From positions 29,897,410 through 29,961,409 of the forward strand of contig CM046873.1 of assembly GCA_025617745.1 (NCBI GenBank): a DNA stretch of 64,000 nt. The letters are read 5' to 3'. Below the pieces are notes generated by a model, which was not told the DNA's origin, searched no databases, and was given only the letters and a program-made list of their open reading frames with translations. The DNA comes from Heliocidaris erythrogramma. Lineage: Eukaryota > Echinodermata > Echinoidea > Camarodonta > Echinometridae. Shown piece by piece: positions 11,440 through 22,484 of this stretch; position 1 is the stretch's first letter, and every line of letters begins with the position of its first letter. Position numbers and translations under genes: made by a program.

Positions 11440-11750
11440 TGTCATTAAATAACCAAGTGCAAATTGTAATCATTATCATACATGTAAAGAAGAACCAAAG
11501 AACCCAGGAATTATAAATTAAACAGCAAAACACAGATATAGCGTGATATAAGGTGAATTAAAAGAAAGAAATGAGGACATATTTCTTACCCCTAGAGCAC
11601 TCGAGGTCTTGCGTCGATAGAAATCTACAAGGAATAGTGAAACAAGTTTAAAATCAATAATCACGGAAAATGTTCTTATAAGGTGGGGCGATTTGGGTCT
11701 GCCCCGTTAGACATTTCTAAACTACGGACATCCATCACTCAGAAATTGCA
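11440..11750. repeat. Duplicate of 15585-15888, contains a 35-nt exon
   Basis: About 300 bp shared with 15585-15888 at high identity, from AATAACCAAGTGCAAATTG to ACATCCATCACTCAGAAA. Both are in the same orientation and both include the 35-nt candidate exon with its splice sites. Confidence 0.9.
11590..11624 (-). CDS. Candidate 35-nt exon, copy E2
   Basis: Minus strand: polypyrimidine tract and acceptor TTCCTTGTAG, 35 nt, then donor GG|GTAAGAAA. In phase 2 it reads FLSTQDLECSR and leaves in phase 1, exactly the phase needed to join a 97-nt linker exon (2 out) to the next linker exon (1 in). The other phase-1 reading is also open, so the frame is inferred from neighbours. A second copy is at 15733-15767. 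Confidence 0.45.
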
Positions 11751-11767
11751 GGGGGAAACATATATAT

Positions 11768-12064
11768 ATAAAGCCATTATGGTAATAGCCGGGAGGGCGC
11801 ATTGTTATACATAATTTGTATTAACGCTCACTGCACATGCAGTTTGAGCACTGTCTTAGATTGCGTGGAGAGTCTCTATGTGAGACGTTCACTATTTGCG
11901 TTATATGCAATGCTCACTGCTCGCAGTTTGAGCACTCTGGTGACTCCACTATGCAATTCTTCCCCACAATGTGTAACCGCACAACAAGGGTCCCAAGTCC
12001 TTGTGTTGCCATAAAGCCATTATGGTAATAGCCGGGAGGGCGCATTGTTATACATAATTTGTAT
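11768..12064. repeat. Pair of 54-bp direct repeats about 243 bp apart
   Basis: AAAGCCATTATGGTAATAGC through CATTGTTATACATAATTTGTA occurs at 11770-11820 and again at 12012-12064. The sequence between is not recognised, though it repeats GCTCACTGC...CAGTTTGAGCACT internally. This could be a short solo-LTR-like or tandem duplication relic. Confidence 0.75.
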
Positions 12065-12341
12065 ATGTATATATATATATGTATATATATATATTTATAT
12101 ATATATAGTTATATATGTATATCGAGTTTTATTGCTTGAATTAAAAATAATTATGATCATAATGATATTTAAGAGTATATTATATTATTATGCTTAGAAT
12201 GAAATGTTTTTTTTCTGTTGATCCGTTTCGTCAATCTGGTTGACGGGATATCTCAAAATTTCAGGTATACAGTGATATAATAATATCAACCATTAAAACA
12301 ATCAAAGTATCACTAGAAAGAAGGAGAGAGAGAGAACATAC

Positions 12342-12438
12342 TGTGGTGATGGCGACAATGATGGCGATGATAGCGACGATGAGGGCAATGATCCATCTAC
12401 TTCTGATGTAACTGACAGCACTGTTCCGTCTGCTTCGT
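12342..12438 (-). CDS. Ser/Pro linker exon, copy L2 (97 nt)
   Basis: Acceptor AACTCAG, donor CA|GTATGTTC. Almost identical to L4 (9158-9254), sharing the surrounding 455-bp duplication. It reads EADGTVLSVTSEVDGS then the Ser/Pro run, phase 1 to 2. Upstream of it on the minus strand lie the 35-nt exon at 15733 and linker L1 at 39656; downstream lie E2 at 11590 and L3. The alternation 97-35-97-35-97 is phase-compatible. Confidence 0.55.
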
Positions 12439-12583
12439 CTGAGTTAATCATGATCATTGTAAAACCAGTTAAGATTTAAAGTCGACGTAATAATGATATT
12501 TCTACAGTGTGTATCAAAGGTTATTAAAATTCAGGGGGTTAATATACAAACTAATTTACTTTGAAAATTTACATGTAGCTTAA

Positions 12584-13028
12584 AGACCTCAGCCTGACCC
12601 AAAACAACCATATATTGACGTAAAGCTTAGTAAACAAAGAATATAATTACCCTGGGTATTCATAAATTTTCGTCTCCGTTTATCCATAAAAAATAAAAAA
12701 GATAATTTTTTTTGGTCCGCCCCCTCCCTATGGCGTAACAACAGAGGAAACTGCAGGGGGTCGCTAGACGTGTGACGACATGTCATGTATACAGCTCCGA
12801 GTGCGTCTACACGATATGTCGTCATCAAATTTTCACCCCCCGCAAAGTAGCGTTCCTCAGAGACGGGGCCCTCGTCAGAAAAACCACCGGGGCTCAACAT
12901 TCGGGACGCTGTTACTCATTCCACAGGAAACGGAATCTCATGAAGTTGGTTTCAATTTGTTCAGAAAATATATAGCTCCCCGTGGATGAATAAAGGGTAT
13001 ATTTCAAAATTCGGTCAGGCTGAGGTCT
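12584..13028. mobile_element. TTAA-flanked MITE, 445 bp
   Basis: Terminal inverted repeats AGACCTCAGCCTGACC (left) and GGTCAGGCTGAGGTCT (right), with TTAA on each side (12580-12583 and 13029-13032) as the target duplication. There is no transposase. TTAA targets are used by Kolobok and piggyBac superfamilies. It sits at the edge of the duplicated block that carries linker exon L2; the paralogous site near 9400 lacks it, so it inserted after the duplication. Confidence 0.85.
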
Positions 13029-13283
13029 TTAATAAAGTGGGAAAAACCAACTAAACATAAAGAGGTCTTTATTCAAAGTGTCTATAGGATCATGCACATT
13101 TCTTGTCGTAATCTACATGTAATTGGTTTGTTTACGTCTCCGAGCAATCAGTGACCAATCCGTTGGCTTATGCTAATTTTCTGACATGATTTTGGACGCA
13201 CGAAAAAGCACCGAGAAAAAGCTTCGGACACTCGTGGTTTAGTTTTCTTCACGCGACGTCACCTTTATCGCTCGCTCGAGACA

Positions 13284-15190
13284 TTTCATTCATTTCATTC
13301 ATTTCATTTATTTTCCATTTTCAACAGAATATAACGTAATTACATCATAAATAATATCATGAACCATTTTCAACAATATAAAGACAAACGTAAATACATC
13401 GTAAATAATATCATAAACAAAATGCATGTAATAACAATTATTTTCATTCAGCGTAATTTAAAAAAAAAAATAATATATAAATGCTGAAAATGGAGGGGAA
13501 TGCTAAAAAGCAAGGCTTGTATTTTGCAAACCCCTCAAAAAAAGTATACATTAAAAAAAAATACATACACACCCTAACACCCCCGCATACACCAAAAATA
13601 ATAACTGCAACACCTCCCTCCCCCCAAAAAATTAACTTATCGCCACAGAAAAGAGAAAAAAGAAAACGACGAACGAAAGAAGACGGACAACACCAAAGAG
13701 AACAAGGAGAGAGAGAAACAAAAACAAAAACAAAAACAGAAACAAAAACAAAAACATACACACACACCCAATGGAAATAACAAAACAAAAGAAAAACAAA
13801 CAAAAAGAACGCTGGCTTATTATAGAAAAGAAGGAAAGATAGATATAGAGAGCATGCGCAGTATTGGGGACGAAACACGATTTGAAATATGAAGCAAAAA
13901 TTGAATAAAATTATAACAGAATGCAGGATGCAGAATTAACAGAGAATTTACCATAAGTCATGGGGATGATGATGATTCCATCTAAAAGTTTTAAGTTTCA
14001 ATCAGTCAGTTTCCTACCAAGAATCAATTTGATTCCCGGTAAGAAACCAAAAGAAAAGTCTTTAGTTGTTTCTTGAATGAGTGTGAACTGGGAGCATCTT
14101 TAATATTCGAATTAAGATTATTCCAAAATTTTGGTCCGGTGAAAGTAAATATAGATTTTGTGAAGATAGTTCTAGTAAGGGGTAAATGAAATTCATTTGA
14201 TTGTCGTGTGGAGTATTTATGAATAGCCATATTCTTACAAAATATATCACTGAATAGTGCAGGTAACAAATTATTATTTAATTTATACATGAACTGACCG
14301 AGATTATGACGATACAAATGTATTTTTAAGATTTTATTTTCAAAAAATAGTGGGTCCGTGTGTGATTTCCAGGATAGATTTGATATGATACGGACTGCCT
14401 TTTTCTGTAATAATAGGATTCTATCAAGATAAGTAGAATGTGTGTTGCCCCAAGCAACTAAACCATAATATAAATAGGGCAATATTAATGTAGAGTATAA
14501 AGTTAGAAGAGTAAATTTTGGAAAATAATTCTTTAATTTATTTAAGACTCCTATATTTCGGGAAATCGTTTGACATACACTGTCTACATGGGATTTCCAA
14601 GAGAGTTTATTATCTATGATTAAACCTAAAAATTTCATGGAAGAGACTTCCTCTATAAGCATATTATCTAAAATGATATTATCGGGTAAATTATTTAAAG
14701 AGTTACTGAATGTCATTAGTTTAGTTTTCTGAAGATTGAGGGACAGTTTATTGGCTCTTATCCAATGAAGTAATTTTCTGAGCTCAGAGGTTAAAACATT
14801 TGCCATTGTATGAGGGTTAGTGTGCGACAAAAAAACATTAGAATCGTCGGCAAACAATATGAAAGAAAGGATATCTGAAGAATTACTAATGTCATTAATA
14901 TATAAATAAATAAATAACAAGGGGTCAAGCAAGCTACCCTGAGGAACACCACAACTTACAGATAATTTGGAAGAACACTGACCATTTATGGATACAAATT
15001 GCTTTCGATTTGTAAGGTAGCTCCTGAACCACTCCAAGGCCTTCCCGCGGATACCATAATGGTTTAATTTGTGTAAAAGAATTTCGTGGTCAATGGTATC
15101 GAAGGCCTTGGAGAAGTCCAGGAACACACCCACAGTGTGTTGAAATTTGTCAATTGCTTTGGCAGCTTTATCAATAAAGGTAAGAATAGC
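13284..15190 (-). mobile_element. 5'-truncated non-LTR retrotransposon (CR1/Jockey group)
   Basis: Minus-strand LINE whose coding part is 14024-15178, followed by a 3' region ending in an ATTTC/ATTC-type simple repeat at 13284-13312, the usual microsatellite tail. Similarity begins abruptly near 15180, as expected of 5' truncation. A C- and A-rich stretch at 13560-13760 lies in its 3' part. Confidence 0.75.
14024..15133 (-). CDS. Reverse transcriptase fragment of a CR1/Jockey-group LINE
   Basis: An uninterrupted 369-codon frame; the frame is open upstream to about 15178 (IDKAAKAIDKFQHT). RT landmarks in order are LDFSKAFDTIDHEILLHKL (RT motif 3), GVPQGSLLDPLLF (motif 4), FADDSNVF (catalytic block, with Asp-Asp), KTKLMTF, and FLGLIIDNKLSWKSHV. 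The C-terminal part has the YSTLILPYLYYGLVAWG and KKAVRIISN blocks of this group. The catalytic block is FADD rather than the common YADD, and LLDP replaces LLGP. The endonuclease is missing. Same family type as the plus-strand fragment at 52.6-53.5 kb. Confidence 0.9.
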   Translation of the reverse strand: MGVFLDFSKAFDTIDHEILLHKLNHYGIRGKALEWFRSYLTNRKQFVSINGQCSSKLSVSCGVPQGSLLDPLLFIYLYINDISNSSDILSFILFADDSNVFLSHTNPHTMANVLTSELRKLLHWIRANKLSLNLQKTKLMTFSNSLNNLPDNIILDNMLIEEVSSMKFLGLIIDNKLSWKSHVDSVCQTISRNIGVLNKLKNYFPKFTLLTLYSTLILPYLYYGLVAWGNTHSTYLDRILLLQKKAVRIISNLSWKSHTDPLFFENKILKIHLYRHNLGQFMYKLNNNLLPALFSDIFCKNMAIHKYSTRQSNEFHLPLTRTIFTKSIFTFTGPKFWNNLNSNIKDAPSSHSFKKQLKTFLLVSYRESN

Positions 15191-15584
15191 ATGAGAATAG
15201 CATCAGAGTAGTATCATTGGATTTCTTCGTTGATTACGATTAACATCCTAGATCTTTGGAATTATCAATTATGTGTGCTTTTACATCGCAAGGAGTGATG
15301 GAATATCTTTTGGGGAAATGTGCAATATTATGAGCGTTTTCTAACACACCTTTCCACGTGTTCGTTTCTTCACGCCGAGCTCGGCACCGACACAGCTAAG
15401 TATAGATATCGCGAACTCAGCTCTACGTAATTTCCAGTGACGCGATTCTATGCTACACTACAGTCAGCCTAGATTCTACGGTACACTTTATTATCACCGT
15501 CAATTGACTGCACTTGGGATTCTTATACGGTACCAGTTGTGGTGAGTAGGATATTTGTCTTATGCATTTTATTTTTCCTACATG

Positions 15585-15888
15585 TCATTGAATAACCAAG
15601 TGCAAATTGTAATCATTATCATACATGTAAAGAAGAACCAAAGAACCCAGAAATTATAACTTAAACAGCAAAACACAGATATAGCGTGATATAAGGTGAA
15701 TTAAAAGAAAGAAATGATGACATATTTCTTACCCCTAGAGCACTCGAGGTCTTGCGTCGATAGAAATCTACAAGGAATAGTGAAACAAGTTTAAAATCAA
15801 TAACCACGGAAAATGTTCTTATAAGGTGGGGCGATTTGGGTCTGCCCCGTTAGACATTTCTAACATACGGACATCCATCACTCAGAAA
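15585..15888. repeat. Duplicate of 11440-11750
   Basis: Direct copy of the block at 11440-11750, including the 35-nt exon. Preceded at 15360-15560 by sequence of unknown origin containing a GTGAGTAGG donor-like site at 15541. Confidence 0.9.
15733..15767 (-). CDS. Candidate 35-nt exon, copy E1
   Basis: Same sequence and splice sites as E2 at 11590-11624 (acceptor CTTGTAG, donor GG|GTAAGA). It is phase 2 in and 1 out, which would place it between linker L1 (39656) and L2 (12342). Confidence 0.45.
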
Positions 15889-16269
15889 AAAAGATTGTTT
15901 CTTTTTTTTAATATCTAGCCTATGAGAAATTGGGGCATTTATAAAAACGCTATAGATGTATTACATAAAGCACAACAAATGGCTTATGCACATAGGTAAG
16001 TATCGAAATTATTCTAATCAAGTGATAATAACACAAGTCAAAAGTTTAAGTTTGCAAAATGTATTGCTATTGTCAACAGTGAATTAATCATTCACTGGAT
16101 AATGGACTGTGCCTTCAATAATGTTGAGGTGGTCATTCAAGAAATGGTATGCTGTTTTTACCTTTTTATTAGGAAGATAAACTAATTTTCCAAACAAAAG
16201 AAGAAATCACCTTGCATTCATGGATGATCACCTCTACATCATTCAAAACACAAAAGGAGACTTCACAAT

Positions 16270-16445
16270 TTTGCAACATTTCGCTTTTGTCTTATCCCCA
16301 TATTAAGGTGTACTGCACATTCCATGACTAGGGTACCATTGCAAAGGGGAATAAATAGGCTTTTCAATGATACCAAATTCAAATATCATCATAGCTTCAA
16401 GAGAGATATCAAATTTGAATTGCAGAACTTTGTTTAAGGGGTTTA
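16270..16445. mobile_element. Relic of the Tc1-like long terminal repeat
   Basis: Sequence similar to both ends of the Tc1-like element at 22.5-24.0 kb: TTTTGCAACATTTCGCTTTTG, GTGTACTGCACATTCC, TTCAATGATACCAAATTC and TTGAATTGCAGAACTTTG. Only one end is present. Confidence 0.65.
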
Positions 16446-16830
16446 GTTCGGGAAAATTAGTTTGATACCCATTTTAATACAAAATGGCAATTTTTTTTAC
16501 TAATCTCCAAAATAACCCCCAAAGTAGATGCATTTTGTGACAGAAACACCAAATTTGGCATGTTTGTTTCAATATATATCTCATTTATAAATTTAAATAT
16601 GGAGACATCTCAGATTCCGCCCATGAAGACCGTGGCGGTAATCTTTTAAAATAGCTGCATCAGGGCATTTTTCATATAAACAGTTCAAAATTACATGTGA
16701 AAAGTGAATTTGTGGTAAATTGATAATAGAATACAAATTTCAATGTTCCAAAGTTAAGGTGCTCTTTTAAAGAAAAGGGGACCATTTTCATGAATTTTGT
16801 GATAGAAACAGCAAATTTGGCATGTACATG

Positions 16831-16866
<36 letters not shown>

Positions 16867-17820
16867 CTGCATTCATATGGCGCCTTTCAAGTTAGTAACT
16901 GCTCAAAGCGCTTTACAGTGTATTATTACCCTGCTTATTGGATCCTATTACGATTGTGCACTTAGAGTGCACATTCTCCACTCCACAAGGGAGCATTCCA
17001 GTCTGGCTGCCATTTTACAGGCGCACATACTATTCCAGCCAAATTTATCAAAATGGCCGCCATGACAGCACAATTGCATACAAGCACAGCCTCAAAGCAA
17101 TGGTAAAAATATAGGGGGAATTTGATACGTAGAACTCAGATTTGTTGTTCCGATGCTGAAATATTTCAGGAAATGTGGTTGAATAGGTGTCCATCTTAAT
17201 TTTTTTTTAGCAATTTTCATTAATTTCTAAAATATTCCCCACCCACGAGATTCATTTAGTGATGAAAGCACGAAATTCGGCAAAGATAGTGATATTGTGT
17301 ATCGTAAATAAATCTAGATATAGGGACAGTTCAGATTTCCTCTCCCCCTGACGTGCGGTGCGGCCATCTTTGAAAGTGGCAGCTGAAGGCTTTTTTTCAT
17401 TTGAACGCAATCCAAAATCACATGTAAAATATGCACAAAAAATCTTTTATTTTGTTATTAAAACATCAAAATTGACACAACTCTAGATACATGTAAGATA
17501 AGCACATTTGCATATTGAGACATTTCAGATTCTGCCTTTCAAAGACTTATTGGCCATCGGGTACTTATACGAACACACTCATAAACTCGATAAAACTGTT
17601 GATTTTGCAGTAGTTTGATATTTAGATTTGAGGGCTACACTATTTACTGAAAAATATATTTACATTGAAAAGACAGAATCGGATATACATATAAATTATA
17701 AGTCTGAAATGGATCGAGATGTCTCCACATCATAATTTGCTTATAACTCATATATCTACCTATGTGCCAAATTTGATGCTTTTATCACAAAATACACAAT
17801 TGATCGGCGATGCTGCCCAC
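16446..17820. repeat. Degenerate direct and inverted repeats, units about 300 bp
   Basis: Recurrent modules are GTGAyAGAAACAsCAAATTTGGCATGT (16537, 16799), GTGATGAAAGCACGAAATTCGGCA (17260) and an inverted version GTGCCAAATTTGATGCTTTTATCAC (17763). A second module, GAGACATyTCAGATTCyGCC, occurs at 16601 and 17507, with an inverted form GAGATGTCTCCACAT at 17709. No coding content. Confidence 0.6.
16831..17060 (-). repeat. SINE-like 3' tail with (ATT)n, minus strand
   Basis: On minus, a body with GTAAAGCGCTTTGAGCAGTT, AACTTGAAAGGCGCCATATG and AATGCAGA ends in (TTA)n at 16831-16866. This GCGCTTTGAGCA...ATT-tail pattern is typical of retroposed repeats that borrow a LINE 3' end. Confidence 0.6.
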
Positions 17821-17830
17821 TAACTATGTT

Positions 17831-18113
17831 TTATTTAAGTGTGTTGGTGTATATTGATAGTACATACTTCCATATACCGCCAAGTTTACTCGTCTCAAGG
17901 ATATTCTTGAGCTCGGCCAGATTACCACCTGTTCTTGACTTCCACTGTGCTAAGCAATCCCTTGATGCTTGCTTGTAGTCCTTAAGGCACGTTGCTAGGA
18001 TTGCTTTTGCCTCGTTGTATTCTTTGCCAAGATGACCGCACAACGTGTAGTATTCGTCAGTAGGAATGTGTTTGGACAGCTCATCCAGTTGTCTATCTGT
18101 CACTTGTTTTCCT
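17831..18113 (-). CDS. Death-domain terminal exon DD5 (first C-terminal option)
   Basis: Minus exon with acceptor ATCAACAG and stop TAA at 17831-17833. The phase-2 reading begins GKQVTDRQLDELSKHIPTDE, then YYTLCGHLGKEYNEAKAIL, then ASRDCLAQWKSRTGG, and ends YTNTLK. It is a full-length death domain of about 80 residues with the conserved Trp in helix 5. Its start (A|GGAAAxxAA after the acceptor) matches the start of the DD1 exon at 63793, so the two exons are homologous and share phase. Joined to linker L1 (39656, CA|GT) it would give ...PSLQGKQVTDRQ. It offers an end for the ZU5-UPA protein alternative to DD6. Confidence 0.8.
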
Positions 18114-19245
18114 CTGTTGATACATTTGTTAATTATACACGTTCAGTGGTTTATTGATAGTCTCTTTATCATTCTAGGCGCTCGGTATCCATATCCAGGA
18201 AAACTGCTATGGATAATCTGAAACGTACCCTCATTCGTTGGCGGAAATATGCAGGAAATTCTTTTCATGGGGGGCGAGAGGGGGGGGGGGGGGGGTTATA
18301 ACGATGTTCGTCCCACCTGATGACTAGAATCGCGTAACACATCTCCGCCACTGCCCTCATTATGTATATCGTCGTTTTAATGAGATTAATTTCGGGCAGA
18401 GTATATTTATTTAATGTAATTTAAAGCACTTTTAAATAAATTCTTCCAAATCTATTTTGAAAAGCAAAAATGCGAAGAAATGGGAAAATAATGGCGCGTG
18501 GTGTAAATCGAGCCCCCTCCTTTCTTTCGACCTAAGGAAAATAAACTGCAAAAAAATGCCTTGCCTGGAATTGATCCCAGGTCTCAGGCTTAAAGGGAAA
18601 CCCACCCTTTATGGAAAATCGTCATGAAAGAAAGATAAAAACTCAAAGAGGCTGATTGGTGAAAGTTTGAACGAAATCGGACAAGCAATAAGAAAGTTAC
18701 GAATTTTTGTTGTAATCACTATACATATGGGAATTTCAAACTGGCCGCAACGGTAATGTCACGGTGATGTAGTGTCGGACAACTCCCCCGTTTGCCCTAA
18801 CACACAAAACGACTATTTGTCATTTTTTTTTCTTTAAAATGCATTACTCAGAAGGTTCTGAGTATTGCACAACCACTTCTCATTAAGATTGATCTATTCC
18901 TTTATGTCTATGGGAGCAAGAGAATTAAGACTGTTATTTATTTTACCATAATCATTAGTATAATCATTGATCACCCTTCCATTTATTTAACAGCACGTAT
19001 TTACTGAATGCTCCTGTTCTTTGACCGACAAAAAAGACAAGAATCTTGATTACATTTTCTCTCATTATTTAATCAGTTTAATGGAAACAAAACTATGGCT
19101 CCTTTCGAGAGGTTATTTATTATGGTGTCCTCTTAGTTACAAATTCAAATTGGCACATCGAACTTGTCTAACAATCAAATTTTAGCTTTTTCAATTTTCT
19201 TAAAAATTCTTTTTTCATAAGCAACATATTTTTTTATTTAAGAGC
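18114..19245. other. Intron; dispersed repeat at about 18590-18800
   Basis: No gene. The stretch 18590-18800 (GGGAAACCCACCCTTTATGG, AATAAGAAAGTTACGAATTT, ATATGGGAATTTCAAACTGG) has the look of a high-copy intergenic repeat, but only one copy is in the window. A G-run lies at 18280-18295. Confidence 0.4.
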
Positions 19246-19300
19246 TACTGTCTGAGAGAATCAGGCAGATTTGAAAAAAGTCGGAAGATGGGGGTCGGCG
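19246..19300 (+). repeat. Repeat end, inverted partner at 30450-30505
   Basis: AAGAGCTACTGTCTGAGAGA and GGAAGATGGGGGTCGGC occur here and, inverted, at 30450-30505. The 11-kb spacing holds unrelated elements, so they are probably independent copies of one family. Confidence 0.7.
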
Positions 19301-19439
19301 GGTCTGTTTTTTATTTTGAAGTTGTGGGTATATCCTCCGAAAATGTTGTTAACATTTTATGTTCATATTTCCGTTCATAGTTATCCCTACCCCTATAGCC
19401 CCTTTTTGTACCTATCAAGGACGTGAATTTTGAAATTTA

Positions 19440-20170
19440 GTGCAATTTTAATACAGAGTAAATATGCAATAAGGATTATACCATTCAAAAGAAACTTATA
19501 TGATTTTTTTCTTTTATTCTTCTTACAATTTAGACACTATTTAAAATAAAATGGATCATGCCATTATTTACTTCAGGGTTGATGCCAATTTTCCCGTTTT
19601 TAAGAAAATTGAAATATGCCAATTTTGGGTCATTTTTGAAGTGGTGTATCTCAAATGGCCCGACTTTTTAAAAGTTGGTTTTGCCATTGGATGTGGGCCA
19701 AACCTGGGTCAATCCATTCCAGGATTCAAATTCGTGGAGTGTCTTTTACTTTTTTGTCCCAAGCCGCTTGAAATAGGTCATTTCAGCGAAAAGCTGGAAA
19801 ATATTGCTTTTTGAATGAGTGGTACATTTGTTGTAAATTTATGAATATTCTACTAAAAAGCAATGGAACTACTGTATAAAGATTGTGTGAAAGGTTATTT
19901 ATGTTATTTCTTCACATTTGCTCACAAAATGGTCCCATGTAGGCCTAGAGCCTATAGTTATATGTATGAATTTCAATCAAAGTAAAAATGTATTCATGAT
20001 TATGCCATTTAAACGAAACTTGCCGGATTTTTCCTTCCATCCTTCTTCTTAAGATTTGTAAAGACAGTATTAAAAATATATTGTTGGATCAATCCAATAT
20101 TACTATAGGGTGATGCCCATTGCAGGTCATTTTGAAGTAGTATATCTCAAAATTTAATGGTCTTTATCAT
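19440..20170. repeat. Diverged tandem duplication, unit about 540 bp
   Basis: Blocks at 19440-19690 and 19980-20165 share the order ATTATrCCATT, TTCTTCTTA, TGGATCAatCCA, GGGTkGATGCC and TTTTGAAGTrGTrTATCTCAAA. The ORF at 19551-19814 is a reading of this repeat. Confidence 0.6.
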
Positions 20171-20975
20171 TTAATCAGAACCTAATTTATCGTCAGACTT
20201 GTAATTCCAGTACAGAGATCTGACAGATCTCTTTTCCCCTTTTTTCGAGTTTAATCGAAACCCTATTGTTAATGTTACAGAATCTCAGCTGCATATTTGG
20301 TATCATTTTATAGTCTGTAAAATTTTCTCTTAAAAAAACCACACAACAAATTCATTAATTTTCTGATGTTCATAGCAGTACTGCTGAATATTGGGGAAAA
20401 CTCGGAAGTTCGATGCTTCAGTATGCATCGCTATTTTCAACGGCGGAACCTGATTATTGAATCTTGTTTCAATCTTTTTCTTTAGCATGGCTGTTGCTCG
20501 AAAGATTTACATTCAATATAATACATGCACGATAATTAGATTAAGAATTTCCCCTAGGCTTCTATATGGTTTACTTTTGTTTGATTGAGTCCACCCCCTT
20601 TAAATTAGACGTTTGTTCTAAATTCTTTTTTATTCTACACACTATTGACAACATTATTAGAAAATCGTAATTGTTAACGCAGTTTCACGAACTTCAATGA
20701 CAAATTATGTATCCTAGCATGATTAAAGATGAAAAGAACTGAAAATATTATACACTTGAACCCTGTATTGCATTATGAAACACACAGTGTTAATTTTTTC
20801 TTGTACCGACGGGACAAAAATCAATAATTCCATTCACAACACAATCGATTGTTCACACATAACCAATCAAAATGTGGGTAAAACAAAAAATCTTCGCTGT
20901 TTGAATGAACAGATTTCTTCAAATGTTTCTCGAGATATATTAAAAAGTTTCAGGGGGAACTTACTTTTATTGGGA

Positions 20976-20994
20976 GGGGGGGGGGGGGGGGGGG
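20976..20994 (+). repeat. Poly(G) tract
   Basis: Uninterrupted run of about 19 G at the left edge of a composite GGCGTA-type repeat. Confidence 0.9.
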
Positions 20995-21010
20995 TTGACC
21001 GGCGAGGGAG

Positions 21011-21950
21011 CGAAGCCAGTGGCGTATCTAGGGATTATGGCGCCGGGGCAAACAATGAAGTTACCTGAAGGGTACCTGAAGTTGAGATTTCTTTCAAAAG
21101 TTTAACCTTTGCAAATGCTGTTTTATACGCTATCTATATTGGGGGCGCAAGCCAGGCGGAGCCAGGATTTTTCATGGGGGGGGGGGGGGGCAGACTTGAA
21201 GGATCCATGGGCGCCAATCCTCACAGGAATTCTATTCAAGTGGGGGGGGGGGGGACACCCCATTGTTGCATCCAGGTGTGTCCCCCCCCCACTTGAATAG
21301 AATTCCTGTAAGGATTGGCGCCCATGGAAGGATCCAACCGCGTAGCCAGGATTTCAGTTTGTGGTGCGGTTGTGAAAACGCAAAGCGTGCTCCCGGTGAA
21401 GTGGGTGCAGGGAGGGGGGGGGGGGGAGTTTTTCCCCTCCCGCGCGAAACGTGAAAGCTCTGACGTTTTATAGCAAATTTGAAAGACAATGGCTCGTAGA
21501 ACCTTTTTTTTTAAAGGGGAAAAGTTAGTTTGACCTTTTAGGGTTTTGTTCTCTCACTTCCCCCGCTTTTTCGCCCTCGCTATTTTTTAGGGGGATGAAT
21601 AGGGGGGCCATGGGCCCCTTGTGCCCCTGGCTACGCCTATGAGCAGGACTTATACGAAACTTACACAAAGCAATTACATCTTTATTTTTACCAATTTTGA
21701 AACCTTTAAGCTATTTAAGAACTATATACTGAGGGCGCGAAATTACGAGATCCTGAAAGAACATAATTGTGCGAGGGAGCAATTTCAAACCTTCAAAAGC
21801 TAAATTTTTGCCTAGCGGATATGGGGAAACATAATCCGTAAGGATTATGATTTTTCTTCATTTCCCCCTTATCTCTCCTCTGCTTTTTTTGGCGCCCCTC
21901 CAAGTTCCTGGGGGCACCCCCTGCCCCCTAGACACGCCACTGAGCGAAGC
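21011..21950. mobile_element. GGCGTATC-type terminal-inverted-repeat element, nested copies
   Basis: Outer ends are AGTGGCGTATCTAGGG (about 21018) and the inverted CCCTAGACACGCCACT (about 21926-21941), both followed outward by GAGCGAAGC. Inside is a second unit bounded by GGCGGAGCCAGG (about 21155) and CCCTGGCTACGCC (about 21626). Within that lies a 54-bp arm inverted repeat at 21203-21335 and several G-runs. No transposase. Related elements are at 47.4, 48.0-49.1 and 49.64-50.30 kb. Confidence 0.65.
21203..21335. repeat. Inverted repeat, arms about 54 bp
   Basis: GGATCCATGGGCGCCAATCC...ATTCAAGTGGGGGG on the left is mirrored by CCCCCCACTTGAAT...GGATTGGCGCCCATGG.AGGATCC on the right, around a spacer of roughly 25 bp. 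Confidence 0.9.
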
Positions 21951-22484
21951 GACCAAACGGGGGGAGGGGGGTATGGGAGGGGGACTTATTCAAAAATCTG
22001 CCTATGAAACGTACGTTTTAGAGCATCCCAAAATGATTTTTAATGAAAAGAAGGAATGCTCGGACCTACGGCAATGGGGAGAACCCCAAATTTGAGAATA
22101 ACAATGCGAGCGAACAAATTTTCTTCGCTATTTTTGCATTGAAATTATGACATTTGTTATTTCCTTACTTCTATTTCAAGATCAGATATAATGGGTTTGG
22201 ATAATGTATCATAATTCTCATGTTTTTTATCCAAAAATATTGGGGGATGATAATACAGGCCATCCCCCCCTAAATTTTTAATTATTATTATTTTTTTTTT
22301 TTTTGGGGGGGGGGGATATATATACCCCCATCCCCCCCCCCCCCCCGGGTTCGACACCCATGTTGGTGGGGTAAACGAATACGAAACGTTTACCGTTTCC
22401 CAACACGTAATGCAAAAGGCGTCTTTCCAAGTATACGTTTCTTGCCATTTCATCTTAATACTACATGTATATTAACCCCTCAAA

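Noticed and set aside
13444..13878. 144-codon minus ORF rich in Phe, Val and Cys
   Set aside because: It is the reading of an A- and C-rich low-complexity stretch (AAACAAAAAC repeats); no domain, no splice context.
15360..15560. Promoter or first-exon-like region ending in GTG|GTGAGTAGG
   Set aside because: No TATA, initiator or coding start can be supported; the same GTGAGTAGG context at 50.83 kb suggests a repeat.
20775..21068. 97-codon plus ORF with a Gly run
   Set aside because: The Gly run is the poly(G) tract; the rest is unrelated intron sequence.
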